Assembly: GCF_009861505.1 (NCBI RefSeq)
Contig: NZ_WTFT01000025.1
Coordinates: 11,451-75,450 of the forward strand
Direction: 5' to 3'
Origin: Pseudomonas izuensis
GTDB taxonomy: Bacteria; Pseudomonadota; Gammaproteobacteria; Pseudomonadales; Pseudomonadaceae
DNA length: 64,000 nt
Made by a program: the position numbers and the translations under genes. A model generated the notes under the pieces. It ran no database searches. It saw only the letters and a list, made by a program, of their open reading frames with translations, and had not been told where the DNA came from. This document shows, in pieces, positions 17,352 through 26,404 of the stretch. The number at the start of each line of letters is the position of its first letter. Within the stretch, counting starts at the first letter, position 1.

Positions 17352-18359
17352 CTACGCCTGAAACCTTGCCCGATACCGCCCAGGACTCTCCCCCGTCCAC
17401 TTCTTGAACGCGCGATGAAACGCACTCGGTTCCTGAAAGCCCAGTTGCTCGGCGATGTCGCTGATGCTCGCCTGGCTCTGGCGCAATTGCTCGAAGGCCA
17501 CCGCGCGGCGCACTTCGTCCTTGATCTCCTGATAGGAACAGCCTTCGCGTTCCAGCTTGCGGCGGAAGGTGCTGGGGCTCAGGTGCTGTTCGAGGGCAAA
17601 GGCCTGCAAGGTCGGCCAATCGCTGTAATGGCTGTTGCGCAGGCGTTGATGCACCTGTGACGCCAGGCCGTGCTGGTTGCGAAAGCGGATCACCAGCCAT
17701 TGCGGCGCTGTGCGTAAAAACACTTTCAGCGAGGCCAGATCCTGCACCACCGGCAGACGCAGGTAGTGGCTGGCGAACTCGATTTCAGTACGTTCGGCAC
17801 CAAAGGTCAGGTTCGGTCCCCAGAGCAAGCGGTCGTCACTGAGGGACACCCGCTCGTGACGAAAATCCGCGCGATCGATTGGGATGCGTCGACCGCCCAG
17901 CCAGCACAGCAGGCTAATCATCAACACCAGAAAGGTCTCTTCGCCGAAACGACCGACGTCATCATTCGCCGAGTGGCTATCCATGCTGATGACCGCCCGT
18001 TTGCCGCGCACGGTCAGCGTGCCGCGAAAGTCGCGCAGGAACAGGGCGAAATTGGCCAGGCACTGACGCATGGCCTTGTGCAGGTCGGGCTCCTGAATCA
18101 ATGCGCGGCAAATCAGGGCGAAAGCGCCTGGCGGCATGCCATGGGAGTCGAGCCCGAAGAACTCGTCATTCAATTCGCGGATCTGAATCAGCCACAACGC
18201 CGCAAAGGCGTTGGCCGAAACCCGGGCCGTGGGCTGCTGCATCAGCGCCGGATCGATGCCCGCCTGTTCCAGCACAGCCTGCACCCGCTGCGGATCGTCC
18301 CCCAGCCCGTGGATCATCGCCTGCACGAAGTAGGCGGCCACCGAGTCCTTTTCCCGCAT
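17352..18359 (-). CDS. AraC-family regulator with arabinose-binding-like domain
   Basis: A 335-residue regulator of the type with a roughly 200-residue N-terminal sensor (the 'Arabinose_bd' family, about 10-200) and a C-terminal AraC DNA-binding domain (about 230-335, with ISDIAEQLGFQEPSAFHRAFKKWTG). The ATG at 18359 is chosen because GGGGAG lies about 12 bases upstream and the sensor fold begins there; the frame is open much further but into the divergent promoter. It is divergent from the 3-hydroxyacyl-CoA dehydrogenase gene (166 bases between starts), so it is a good candidate for its regulator, as in short-chain fatty acid or hydroxybutyrate modules. Confidence 0.92.
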   Translation of the reverse strand: MREKDSVAAYFVQAMIHGLGDDPQRVQAVLEQAGIDPALMQQPTARVSANAFAALWLIQIRELNDEFFGLDSHGMPPGAFALICRALIQEPDLHKAMRQCLANFALFLRDFRGTLTVRGKRAVISMDSHSANDDVGRFGEETFLVLMISLLCWLGGRRIPIDRADFRHERVSLSDDRLLWGPNLTFGAERTEIEFASHYLRLPVVQDLASLKVFLRTAPQWLVIRFRNQHGLASQVHQRLRNSHYSDWPTLQAFALEQHLSPSTFRRKLEREGCSYQEIKDEVRRAVAFEQLRQSQASISDIAEQLGFQEPSAFHRAFKKWTGESPGRYRARFQA

Positions 18360-18525
18360 CTGAACGCTACGCTCCCCATCATTCGAAATGGCAAAAAACA
18401 CCAGTGCCGTTGAACAGTTTCGGCATAGGACAACCGCCCCGCCGGCTCTAGACTCGCGGCAATAGTACGCCTTCGGCCGCCTTCGCGGCCAAGGTATCGC
18501 AGGGTTTGAGCGGAAGGACGGCAAC

Positions 18526-19377
18526 ATGAATCTGCAAAACATTGGCGTGATCGGCGCCGGCACCATGGGCAACGGTATTGCGCAGGTCTGTGCCCTGGCC
18601 GGTTTCAACGTGACTTTGCTCGACATCTCCGAGAGCGCTTTGCAAAAAGCCGTGGCGACCGTCGGCAAGAACCTTGATCGGCAGATCGCCAAAGAGACCC
18701 TGACGCCGGAGCAAAAACTCGCCGCCCTCGACAAGATCCGCACCAGCACCGACTACAGCAGCCTGAATAACGCGCAACTGGTGATCGAGGCCGCCACGGA
18801 AAACCTCGAACTGAAACTGCGGGTATTGCAGCAGATCGCAGCACAGGTCAGCGCCGACTGCGTGATTGCCTCCAACACCTCGTCGCTGTCGATCACCCAG
18901 CTTGCCGCCAGTGTCAGCCAGCCTGAGCGTTTTATCGGCCTGCACTTCTTCAACCCGGTGCCGGTGATGGGCCTGATTGAAGTCATCCGCGGCCTGCAAA
19001 CCAGCGACGCCACCCACGCCCTGGCGCTGGACATGGCAACTGCGCTGGGCAAAACCGCGATCACCGCCGGCAACCGTCCGGGGTTCGTGGTCAACCGGAT
19101 CCTGGTGCCGATGATCAACGAAGCGATCCTGGTGTTCCAGGAAGGCCTGGCCAGTGCCGAAGACATCGACGCCGGCATGCGCCTGGGCTGCAACCAGCCA
19201 ATCGGCCCGCTGGCCCTGGGGGACCTGATCGGCCTCGACACCCTGCTGGCAATCATGGAAGCCTTCTACGAAGGCTTCAACGACAGCAAATACCGCCCAG
19301 CGCCGCTGCTCAAGGAAATGGTTGCCGCCGGTTACCTGGGCCGCAAGACGGGGCGTGGCTTCCATGTCTACGCCTGA
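18526..19377 (+). CDS. 3-hydroxybutyryl-CoA dehydrogenase
   Basis: A 283-residue stand-alone 3-hydroxyacyl-CoA dehydrogenase. The NAD-binding GAGTMGNGIAQ is at 10-20. The active-site histidine is His140 (GLHFFNPVPVM) with Glu152 following; Asn117 and Ser119 lie in ASNTSS. Length matches the bacterial short-chain enzymes (Hbd/PaaH, about 283). It oxidises (S)-3-hydroxybutyryl-CoA or the longer hydroxyadipyl-CoA analogue; no phenylacetate genes are nearby, so the short-chain substrate is favoured. GGAAGG precedes the ATG. Its last 14 bases overlap the start of a TetR gene, so the two are translationally linked. Confidence 0.95.
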   Translation: MNLQNIGVIGAGTMGNGIAQVCALAGFNVTLLDISESALQKAVATVGKNLDRQIAKETLTPEQKLAALDKIRTSTDYSSLNNAQLVIEAATENLELKLRVLQQIAAQVSADCVIASNTSSLSITQLAASVSQPERFIGLHFFNPVPVMGLIEVIRGLQTSDATHALALDMATALGKTAITAGNRPGFVVNRILVPMINEAILVFQEGLASAEDIDAGMRLGCNQPIGPLALGDLIGLDTLLAIMEAFYEGFNDSKYRPAPLLKEMVAAGYLGRKTGRGFHVYA

Positions 19378-20023
19378 GCGTTGCTCGCGTTTCGCCGAGT
19401 ACCGGGACAAGGTGCTGGAGTTGTTTGCCAGCAAGGGTTTCGGTCAGGTCGGCATGCGTGAGCTCGCCACGTGCCTGGGGCTTTCCCCAGGCTCGTTGTA
19501 TCACCATTACCCGAGCAAACAGCACTTGCTGCTCGACCTGATCGAGGAGTTTTACGAAGAGCTGTTGGCCACCCTTGGCCGCATCGAACAAAAGGCCCCG
19601 GCCAAACGCGACCGGCTCAACAGCCTGATCCGCGCGCACCTGAACCTGCACCGTGACATGCCGTGGCATTTCCGGCTGGTGGAGCGCGATAGCCGCTGCC
19701 TGAATGAAGAGCAACAGGCTCGGGTCCGGCACCTGCGCGAGCAATATGAGCGCCGGTTGCTGGTGATGCTCGGGGCCAAAACGCGCTTCAGTGAGCCGGG
19801 CGTTCTGGCGGCCGGGCATGCCATTGCCAGGTTGCTCAATAGCGCGCCCGATTGGCTGGCTCGCCATTCGCTTGACGAACATGAGCATGATGAGCTGCTG
19901 GAAAACCTGGTGAGCGGCGGCATCGAGCGGTTGTTGGCGCCACGTCGCGCGAACGAAGCGATAAGCCTTGCCCGGTCTATCGAAAAATCGTCTAAAGAAA
20001 CCCAGGCTCCCACCGCCATTTAG
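19364..20023 (+). CDS. TetR-family transcriptional regulator
   Basis: A 219-residue TetR protein. The HTH is at about 20-60 (MRELATCLGLSPGSLYHHYP, followed by SKQHLL) and the C-terminal ligand domain continues to about 200. The ATG at 19364 overlaps the end of the dehydrogenase gene by 14 bases, so co-expression is expected. It may be a local repressor answering to an acyl-CoA, as in many beta-oxidation modules; this is inference from position only. Confidence 0.9.
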   Translation: MSTPERCSRFAEYRDKVLELFASKGFGQVGMRELATCLGLSPGSLYHHYPSKQHLLLDLIEEFYEELLATLGRIEQKAPAKRDRLNSLIRAHLNLHRDMPWHFRLVERDSRCLNEEQQARVRHLREQYERRLLVMLGAKTRFSEPGVLAAGHAIARLLNSAPDWLARHSLDEHEHDELLENLVSGGIERLLAPRRANEAISLARSIEKSSKETQAPTAI

Positions 20024-20113
20024 CGCTTTGCTTGCCCAGTCGATGTCATCGGAATTCGCGCCTGAACGAAGCGTCCAATCCGATGTGTCCCTTCAATGAC
20101 CGGGAGCCGCACC

Positions 20114-20527
20114 ATGAAAATCAATCCTTACCTCATCTTCAACGGCGACTGCAAAGACGCGTTCACCTTCTATGCCGAAAGCCTCAAGGGCCAGATCGAA
20201 GCCATGCTGACCTTCGGTGAAACGCCCGCCGGCGATCACATGCCCAAGGATCTGCAAAACCTGATCATCCACACACGCCTGGCGGTGGGCGACCAGGCCA
20301 TCATGGGCTCGGATACCACACCCGACCGCCCCACCGAAGAAATGAACGGCTGTTCGATTTCGTTGAATGTCGACAGCATTGCCGAGGCGGAACGGGTGTT
20401 CTCCGCGCTGTCAGCCGGCGGAAACGTGCAAATGCCGCTGGAGTCCACGTTCTGGGCGGCCCGCTTTGGCATGCTGGTCGACCGCTTTGGCGTGTCGTGG
20501 ATGGTCAACTGCGAAAAGGGTCAATGA
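20114..20527 (+). CDS. VOC superfamily protein, PhnB-like
   Basis: A 137-residue single-domain vicinal-oxygen-chelate protein of the PhnB/YjdN type. It opens MKINPYLIFNGDCKDAFTFY and has the paired beta-alpha-beta-beta-beta modules typical of the fold, ending FGVSWMVNC. Members often lack demonstrated enzymatic activity. GGGAG lies 8 bases before the ATG. Monocistronic, followed by a REP pair. Confidence 0.92.
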   Translation: MKINPYLIFNGDCKDAFTFYAESLKGQIEAMLTFGETPAGDHMPKDLQNLIIHTRLAVGDQAIMGSDTTPDRPTEEMNGCSISLNVDSIAEAERVFSALSAGGNVQMPLESTFWAARFGMLVDRFGVSWMVNCEKGQ

Positions 20528-20545
20528 CAACCATCCAAAGTCCCC

Positions 20546-20645
20546 TGTAGGAGCGAGCTTGCTCGCGATGGTCGTGAACGAAAACGCGTTTTTGCTGGTT
20601 AACCGCGGTGCTCTATCGTCCATCGCGAGCAAGCTCGTTCCTACA
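20546..20645. repeat. REP inverted pair (GTAGGAGCGAGCTTGCTCGCGATGG type)
   Basis: Two inverted REP units with one mismatch in the right arm (CTCGTTCCTAC). It lies downstream of the VOC gene. Confidence 0.92.
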
Positions 20646-20673
20646 CGTTCGACGATGTTCCACGCATGAAACG

Positions 20674-20698
20674 GCCCAACCTGAACAGGTTGGGCTTT
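20674..20698 (+). terminator. Rho-independent terminator-like hairpin
   Basis: A ten-base perfect stem, GCCCAACCTG / CAGGTTGGGC, around a two-base loop, followed by TTTCT. It is placed to end transcripts from the VOC gene before the lipoprotein gene. Confidence 0.75.
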
Positions 20699-20768
20699 CT
20701 GGCAACTCCCCGACCGTCTGCTACCGTCAACATGCCATCCCCAGCGGATTGTCCGGAGGAAATCCACC

Positions 20769-21194
20769 ATGCCTGCCCCTTCCTGGTCTGCCCGTTTCAA
20801 ACTGTCGCTATTGGCCGGAGGGCTCACCGCTGCACTGCTCGCCCTCAGTGGCTGCGCCACCGTCGATGCCCATACCACCGCCTACGTCGGCGTCGAGCAT
20901 CCCGCGCCGACGGTGCCCAGCGAAGTCGTGGTGCTGCGCTCCGAACCCCTGCGCCCGCACATTCGCCTGGGTGAAGTGCTGATTGACGCCAGTGTCGATC
21001 CCGCTCCACCGATTGCCGAGGTCGAACAGAAATTGCGTGAAGAATCCGCCAAGCTGGGGGGCGATGCCGTGGTGGTGGTCTATGACCATATCGGCACAGT
21101 GGGTGCCCATGCCAACGGGCCGCTGTGGGCGCGGGACGTGAAAACCATCGAGGGGCGCAAGCTCAAAGGGATTGTCATCAAGTACCGGTTGTAG
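20769..21194 (+). CDS. Small lipoprotein of unknown function
   Basis: A 141-residue lipoprotein. The signal peptide ends with the lipobox LSGC, placing the lipidated cysteine at residue 29, followed by ATVDAH (no Asp at +2, so outer-membrane sorting is expected). The mature part contains HPAPTVPSEVVVLRSEPLRP and a C-terminal KGIVIKYRL strand. This resembles a group of short Pseudomonas lipoproteins of unknown function. A strong ribosome site (GGAGGAAATCCACC) precedes the ATG. Confidence 0.85.
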   Translation: MPAPSWSARFKLSLLAGGLTAALLALSGCATVDAHTTAYVGVEHPAPTVPSEVVVLRSEPLRPHIRLGEVLIDASVDPAPPIAEVEQKLREESAKLGGDAVVVVYDHIGTVGAHANGPLWARDVKTIEGRKLKGIVIKYRL

Positions 21195-21268
21195 CAGGAA
21201 CAGGATTGCGGGTGAAAGCGGTGGGTCAGATGTCATCGCTGTTGATTGACCCGCCGCCCTCTGTTTTC

Positions 21269-21374
21269 TGTAGGAGCCGGCTTGCCGGCGAAAGCGGTGT
21301 GTCAGATGTCATTCATGTTGAATGACCCGCCGCCTTCGCTGCGGTGCGGCGATCCGACGAGCCAGCTCCTACAG
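21269..21374. repeat. Diverged REP pair
   Basis: The left arm is a good REP (TGTAGGAGCCGGCTTGCCGGCG); the right arm is altered (CGATCCGACGAGCCAGCTCCTACAGG) and matches only over its outer half. Confidence 0.75.
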
Positions 21375-21427
21375 GTATTGGTGGGTCCGGGGTGATCACA
21401 CAACCTTTCGTCGCAAATCAAAACCTG

Positions 21428-21446
21428 GGGCGCAAAACGCGCCCCT
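21428..21446 (-). terminator. GC-rich hairpin, possible leftward terminator
   Basis: A perfect seven-base stem, GGGGCGC / GCGCCCC, with a five-base loop. Read leftward it is followed by AGGTTTTGATTT, so it may end the LhpR-like transcript. The rest of the 21,195-21,572 gap shows no gene. Confidence 0.5.
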
Positions 21447-21572
21447 GTCTGGCTTACGGCTTGCACAGGCGGTCGTAGCGGCCCCAGAACGACATAATTC
21501 TGACACGCCCGCCCCTCAAACTAATGCTTAAGGCCTCCAGCAATACGCTTGGTCAGTCACCGGAGATGTAAC

Positions 21573-21773
21573 GTGTCAACTCTTAATGAAATCGCAGCGA
21601 ACCACGCGAGAATGGCCAAGGCAAAAGAAGAGGAGGCGACCGGGTTGAATGAGCGACAGCTTCAGATCGTGGGTAGCTTTGAAATTCCGTGTCTGGAGAA
21701 ACAACAGCAGGTACCGCTGCACCTGATGGCCGTCGCGCAGGACAATCACGTCGCGCAGGTAGCCGGTTTTTGA
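21573..21773 (+). CDS. Possible small protein with GTG start
   Basis: A 66-codon frame beginning GTG (STLNEIAANHARMAKAKEEE) preceded by GGAGATGTAAC, an acceptable ribosome site. The predicted product is hydrophilic and helical at the N terminus, with no recognised domain and no signal peptide. It ends 3 bases before the stop of the convergent AraC gene. Coding status is uncertain: length and lack of a family argue caution, while the clean ribosome site and the acidic/helical composition argue for it. Confidence 0.4.
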   Translation: MSTLNEIAANHARMAKAKEEEATGLNERQLQIVGSFEIPCLEKQQQVPLHLMAVAQDNHVAQVAGF

Positions 21774-21776
21774 TCG

Positions 21777-22556
21777 TCATGATTCGCCGAGCGTGACCTG
21801 CCGGTACTGGCGCGGGGTAAAGCCGGTCAATGCCTTGAACTGGCGGGTGAACGCGCTGTGGTCGGTATAGCCGCACTGCAGTGCGACATCCGTGATCGGC
21901 ATGTCGGTATGCAACAGGCGATGCGCGTGCTCCAGGCGAACTTTCTGGATCATCTGTCGCGGCGTCAGGTTGAACACACGCTTGCAGTACCGTTCCAGTT
22001 GCGCCACTGAAATACCGGCAATCCGCGTCAACTCGCCCAGGGTGACGCGCCGGTTGAAATGCGCACGAATGTATTCGTCCACAGCGGCCAGGCGTTGGTA
22101 GGCCGGATGTGTCTCACTGGCCGACTGCAAGTCGACCGAGATTCCCGCCAGGCCGATGATTTCACCGTCACGGTTATACAACGGCCGCTTGTGCGTCAGG
22201 CACCAACCGGGCTCTCGACTGCCGTACAGATGCAGCTCCAGTTGGTCCTCCAGTACAAACCCCTGCTCCAGAACCCGTCGATCCTGTTCGGTATAGCCCG
22301 GCCCCAACTGCGCGGGGAAGACCTCGGCACTGGTTTTCCCGAGCAGGGGCTGCAAGTGTTTCAGCCCGCAGCGCTGAACCAGGGTGCGATTGGCCATGAC
22401 GTAGCGCGCCTGGACATCCTTGATAAAGATCGCCGCATTGGGAATCACGTCCAGCATCGGTAGCAGCAATGCCACGCCCGCCAATAATTCATCGATGGTC
22501 TGAGGACGACTGGCGTCGTTCCCTTGGCACAGGATCGCCAGCGCATTCTGCGTCAT
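21777..22556 (-). CDS. lhpR: AraC-family regulator with PAS domain, probable hydroxyproline regulator
   Basis: A 259-residue regulator with a PAS-like sensor (about 30-140, containing VIPNAAIFIKDVQARYVMANRT) and a C-terminal AraC DNA-binding domain (about 160-259, with ITDVALQCGYTDHSAFTRQF). GGGAGG lies upstream of the ATG at 22556. It is divergent from the permease-epimerase-deaminase-dehydrogenase operon. The same regulator-permease-epimerase-deaminase-dehydrogenase-oxidase order is what I recall for the hydroxyproline locus of P. putida, and the AraC protein LhpR activates the P. aeruginosa locus. The assignment rests on position and architecture. Confidence 0.82.
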   Translation of the reverse strand: MTQNALAILCQGNDASRPQTIDELLAGVALLLPMLDVIPNAAIFIKDVQARYVMANRTLVQRCGLKHLQPLLGKTSAEVFPAQLGPGYTEQDRRVLEQGFVLEDQLELHLYGSREPGWCLTHKRPLYNRDGEIIGLAGISVDLQSASETHPAYQRLAAVDEYIRAHFNRRVTLGELTRIAGISVAQLERYCKRVFNLTPRQMIQKVRLEHAHRLLHTDMPITDVALQCGYTDHSAFTRQFKALTGFTPRQYRQVTLGES

Positions 22557-22788
22557 GAAGCTCCCTCCCCCCTCTTTGCCCAGGCAAAACGCCCTTGATG
22601 CGGCGCACGCCGAGCAGGTTGCCGCAACCCAGGCGCCCTGTCGAGGGCACCTCACTGTCATCTGCATTGTGCTGATTTCGTCATCCATGCCGGTGGAAAA
22701 CATCAATCGCGGCCAGGCTGACGGGTTCACGCTATAGCCCCAGTGACATCACCCCTGCCTATCCAATAACTCACAAGAAGGCGACGCC

Positions 22789-24435
22789 ATGTCAGGCAAC
22801 GGCAAGTTCAAAAAGCAACTTTCATTGATAGACCTCACGTTTATCGGACTGGGTGCGATCTTCGGTTCGGGCTGGTTGTTTGCGGCCAGTCACGTGTCCG
22901 CCATCGCGGGACCGGCCGGGATTTTTTCCTGGCTGTTGGGCGGTTTTGCCGTCCTGCTGCTGGGCATCGTCTACTGTGAGCTGGGCGCGGCGCTGCCCCG
23001 TGCCGGTGGCGTGGTTCGCTATCCGGTGTACTCCCATGGCCCGCTGCTCGGCTACCTGATGGGCTTCATCACGCTGATCGCCTTCTCAAGCCTGGTGGCG
23101 ATCGAGGTGGTCGCCTCGCGCCAATATGCCGCCGCGTGGTTTCCCGGGCTGACCAAGGCCGGCTCCAGCGACCCCACGGTGGTGGGCTGGCTGGTGCAAT
23201 TCGGTCTGCTCTGCCTGTTCTTCCTGCTCAACTATCGCAGCGTGAAGACCTTCGCCAAGGCCAATAACCTGGTCAGCGTGTTCAAGTTCGTCGTGCCGTT
23301 GCTGGTCATCGGCGTGCTGTTCACCTTCTTCAAGCCGGAAAATTTCCAGGCCCAGGGCTTCGCACCATTCGGCCTTTCGGGTGTGGAGATGGCGGTGTCC
23401 GCCGGCGGCGTCATCTTCGCGTACCTCGGGCTGACGCCGATCATCTCGGTGGCCAGCGAAGTGAAGAACCCGCAACGCACCATTCCGATTGCACTGATCC
23501 TCTCCGTGCTGCTCTCCACCGCCATTTATGTGTTGTTGCAGATCGCTTTCCTCGGCGGCGTGCCCACCGAAATGCTGGCCAACGGCTGGGCCGGGGTCAC
23601 CAAGGAACTGGCCCTGCCTTACCGTGACATCGCCCTGGCGCTGGGCGTGGGTTGGCTGGCCTACCTGGTGGTCGCCGATGCGGTGATCTCCCCCAGCGGC
23701 TGCGGCAACATCTACATGAACGCCACACCACGGGTCATCTATGGCTGGGCGCAAACGGGCACCTTCTTCAAAGTCTTCACCCGGATCGACGAAAAGTCCG
23801 GCATCCCGCGCCCCGCGCTGTGGCTGACCTTTGCCCTGTCGGTGTTCTGGACCCTGCCCTTCCCGTCCTGGGAGGCGTTGATCAACGTGGTATCGGCCGC
23901 CCTGGTCCTCAGCTACGCCGTGGCGCCGGTGACGGTGGCCGCACTGCGCCGCAACGCTGCCGATATGCCGCGCCCGTTCCGGGTCAAGTGGATGAATGTG
24001 CTGGGGCCGCTGTCGTTCATCATCGCCGCGCTGATCGTCTACTGGTCGGGCTGGAACACCGTGTCCTGGCTGCTCGGCCTGCAGATCCTGATGTTCGTGG
24101 TGTACCTGCTGTGCGGTCGCTTCGTGCCGACCCATCACCTGAACCTGGGCCAACAAGTGCGCTCGTCCGCGTGGCTGATCGGCTTCTACGCGGTGACCAT
24201 CGTCCTTTCCAAACTCGGCAGTTTCGGTGGCTTGGGCGTCCTCAGCCATCCCTTCGACACCCTGGTCGTGGCGGCCTGCGCCATGGGTATCTATTACTGG
24301 GGCGCGGCGACCGGCGTACCGGCGCATCTGGTCCGTCTCGAGACCGAGGACGATGAAAGCGAAACCGCGCTGACCGCTACCGGTATTGCCACTGGCCAGC
24401 GTCCCGCAAGCGCACCTGTTCGAGCTGCGTCCTGA
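22789..24435 (+). CDS. APC-family amino acid permease, probable hydroxyproline uptake
   Basis: A 548-residue amino acid-polyamine-organocation permease with about 12-14 membrane helices. The first helix carries GLGAIFGSGWLFAASH, matching the substrate-binding GxG region of the superfamily. The last 40 residues are polar (acidic, then Ser/Thr/Ala-rich) and cytoplasmic. It is the first gene of the hydroxyproline operon and lies 29 bases before the epimerase, so it probably imports trans-4-hydroxy-L-proline or a related imino acid. Substrate is inferred from context, not from the sequence. Confidence 0.88.
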   Translation: MSGNGKFKKQLSLIDLTFIGLGAIFGSGWLFAASHVSAIAGPAGIFSWLLGGFAVLLLGIVYCELGAALPRAGGVVRYPVYSHGPLLGYLMGFITLIAFSSLVAIEVVASRQYAAAWFPGLTKAGSSDPTVVGWLVQFGLLCLFFLLNYRSVKTFAKANNLVSVFKFVVPLLVIGVLFTFFKPENFQAQGFAPFGLSGVEMAVSAGGVIFAYLGLTPIISVASEVKNPQRTIPIALILSVLLSTAIYVLLQIAFLGGVPTEMLANGWAGVTKELALPYRDIALALGVGWLAYLVVADAVISPSGCGNIYMNATPRVIYGWAQTGTFFKVFTRIDEKSGIPRPALWLTFALSVFWTLPFPSWEALINVVSAALVLSYAVAPVTVAALRRNAADMPRPFRVKWMNVLGPLSFIIAALIVYWSGWNTVSWLLGLQILMFVVYLLCGRFVPTHHLNLGQQVRSSAWLIGFYAVTIVLSKLGSFGGLGVLSHPFDTLVVAACAMGIYYWGAATGVPAHLVRLETEDDESETALTATGIATGQRPASAPVRAAS

Positions 24436-24464
24436 AACCCGCCAATCACTCAATGGATAGATTC

Positions 24465-25391
24465 ATGAAACGAGTACATATCATCGATTCCCATACCGGC
24501 GGCGAACCCACTCGCCTGGTGATGAAAGGCTTTCCCGATCTGCCCGGCAACTCCATGGCCGAAAAGCGCGATGCCCTGCGCGACCATCATGACCGCTGGC
24601 GTCGTGCCTGCCTGCTGGAACCCCGGGGCAACGATGTACTGGTCGGGGCCCTGTATTGCGAGCCGGTCTCGCCGGACGCTACCTGCGGCGTGATTTTCTT
24701 CAACAATGCCGGTTACCTCGGCATGTGCGGCCACGGCACCATCGGCCTGGTCGCGTCCCTGCACCACTTGGGTCATATCAGCCCCGGCGTGCACCAGATC
24801 GATACGCCGGTCGGTCAGGTCAGTGCCACGTTGCACGAAGACGGGGCGGTGACCGTGGGTAACGTGCCCGCCTACCGCTACCGCCAACACGTCGCCGTCG
24901 AGGTGCCCGGCCATGGTCGCGTGTACGGCGATATCGCCTGGGGCGGCAACTGGTTTTTCCTGGTATCCGACCATGGAAAGGCGCTGCAACTGGACAACGT
25001 CGAAGCCCTCACCGAGTACACCTGGGCGATGCTCAAGGCGCTGCAAGACCAGGGCATCCATGGCGAAGATGGCGCCCTCATCGACCATGTCGAGTTGTTC
25101 GCCGAGGACGACCGGGCCGACAGCCGAAACTTCGTCATGTGCCCGGGCAAGGCCTACGACCGTTCGCCTTGCGGCACCGGCACCAGCGCCAAACTGGCAT
25201 GCCTGGCGGCCGATGGAAAACTGGCCGCGGGCGAGCGCTGGGTCCAGGCCAGCATCACCGCCAGCCAGTTTGAAGGCCGCTACGAATGGGAAGGTGAACG
25301 CATCCGCCCGTTCATTACCGGCCGCGCCTACATGACTGCCGACAGCACGCTGCTGATCGACGAACAGGACCCCTTCGCGTGGGGCATTTGA
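24465..25391 (+). CDS. lhpA: 4-hydroxyproline 2-epimerase
   Basis: A 308-residue proline-racemase-family enzyme. Both catalytic cysteines are present: Cys88 in GYLGMCGHGT and Cys236 in DRSPCGTGTSA. Two cysteines mark epimerases or racemases; the dehydratase branch has Thr in the second position. Numbering agrees with the characterised P. putida enzyme. It interconverts trans-4-hydroxy-L-proline and cis-4-hydroxy-D-proline, the first committed step. The ATG at 24465 is chosen to give the usual MKRxHxIDSHTGGEPTRLV start; another ATG 12 bases earlier is possible. Confidence 0.95.
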   Translation: MKRVHIIDSHTGGEPTRLVMKGFPDLPGNSMAEKRDALRDHHDRWRRACLLEPRGNDVLVGALYCEPVSPDATCGVIFFNNAGYLGMCGHGTIGLVASLHHLGHISPGVHQIDTPVGQVSATLHEDGAVTVGNVPAYRYRQHVAVEVPGHGRVYGDIAWGGNWFFLVSDHGKALQLDNVEALTEYTWAMLKALQDQGIHGEDGALIDHVELFAEDDRADSRNFVMCPGKAYDRSPCGTGTSAKLACLAADGKLAAGERWVQASITASQFEGRYEWEGERIRPFITGRAYMTADSTLLIDEQDPFAWGI

Positions 25392-25442
25392 GCCCCCGCG
25401 CCTTCCTATCAATCTGAATGAATGTTCCAAGGAGCTACAACA

Positions 25443-26390
25443 ATGAGCGATAACATCTTCACTGGCTGCATTCCTGCGCTGATGACCCCCTGCACCGCCG
25501 AGCGCAAACCGGACTTCGACGCCCTGGTGGCCAAGGGTCGCGAACTGATCGAAATCGGCATGAGCGCTGTGGTGTACTGCGGCTCGATGGGCGACTGGCC
25601 CCTGCTCACCGAGGCCGAGCGCCAGGAAGGCGTGGCGCGCCTGGTCGCCGCCGGCATCCCGACCATCGTCGGTACCGGGGCCGTCAACAGTCGCGAAGCG
25701 GTGTCCCACGCAGCCCATGCGGCCAGAGTCGGTGCCCATGGCCTGATGGTCATTCCGCGTGTGCTGTCCCGTGGTGCTTCGGCTACCGCGCAAAAGGCGC
25801 ACTTCGCCGCCATCCTCAACGCCGCCCCGAAACTTCCGGCAGTGATTTACAACAGCCCTTACTACGGCTTCGCCACCCGCGCCGATCTGTTCTTCGAACT
25901 GCGCCGCGAGCACCCGAACCTGATCGGCTTCAAAGAGTTCGGCGGTGCCGCCGACCTGCGCTACGCCGCCGAGAACATCACGTCCAAGGACGACGACGTC
26001 ACCCTCATGGTGGGCGTCGATACCCAGGTGGTTCATGGCTTCGTCAACTGCAACGCCACCGGCGCTATCACCGGCATTGGTAACGCACTGCCCCGCGAAG
26101 TGTTGCAACTGGTGACCCTGAGCAAGCAGGCCGCCAAAGGTGACGCGAAGGCTCGGCGCCTGGCGCGCGAACTGGAGTCCGCGCTGGCCGTGCTGTCGTC
26201 CTTCGACGAAGGCTGCGACCTGGTGCTCTATTACAAGCACCTGATGGTGCTCAATGGCGACAAGGAATACACCCTGCACTTCAACGAGACCGATGCGCTC
26301 ACCGATGCCCAGCGTCGATACGCCGAGGCCCAGTACGGGTTGTTCCGCCAGTGGTACGCGAACTGGTCGAAAGAGCAGAACCTGGTCTGA
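25443..26390 (+). CDS. lhpC: 1-pyrroline-4-hydroxy-2-carboxylate deaminase (DapA family)
   Basis: A 315-residue member of the dihydrodipicolinate synthase/N-acetylneuraminate lyase family. The Schiff-base lysine is Lys164 (IGFKEFGG) and the assisting tyrosines are in YNSPYYG (about 137-142). In the hydroxyproline pathway this enzyme converts pyrroline-4-hydroxy-2-carboxylate to 2-oxoglutarate semialdehyde and ammonia. AAGGAGCTACAACA precedes the ATG. The neighbours (epimerase, semialdehyde dehydrogenase, D-hydroxyproline dehydrogenase) fix the role better than the sequence alone. Confidence 0.93.
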   Translation: MSDNIFTGCIPALMTPCTAERKPDFDALVAKGRELIEIGMSAVVYCGSMGDWPLLTEAERQEGVARLVAAGIPTIVGTGAVNSREAVSHAAHAARVGAHGLMVIPRVLSRGASATAQKAHFAAILNAAPKLPAVIYNSPYYGFATRADLFFELRREHPNLIGFKEFGGAADLRYAAENITSKDDDVTLMVGVDTQVVHGFVNCNATGAITGIGNALPREVLQLVTLSKQAAKGDAKARRLARELESALAVLSSFDEGCDLVLYYKHLMVLNGDKEYTLHFNETDALTDAQRRYAEAQYGLFRQWYANWSKEQNLV

Positions 26391-26404
26391 CACCCGGCAC
26401 ACGA

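Noticed and set aside
23086..24453. A 455-codon leftward frame over the APC permease
   Set aside because: Composition rich in Asp, His, Gln and Gly is typical of an antisense reading of a membrane protein gene.
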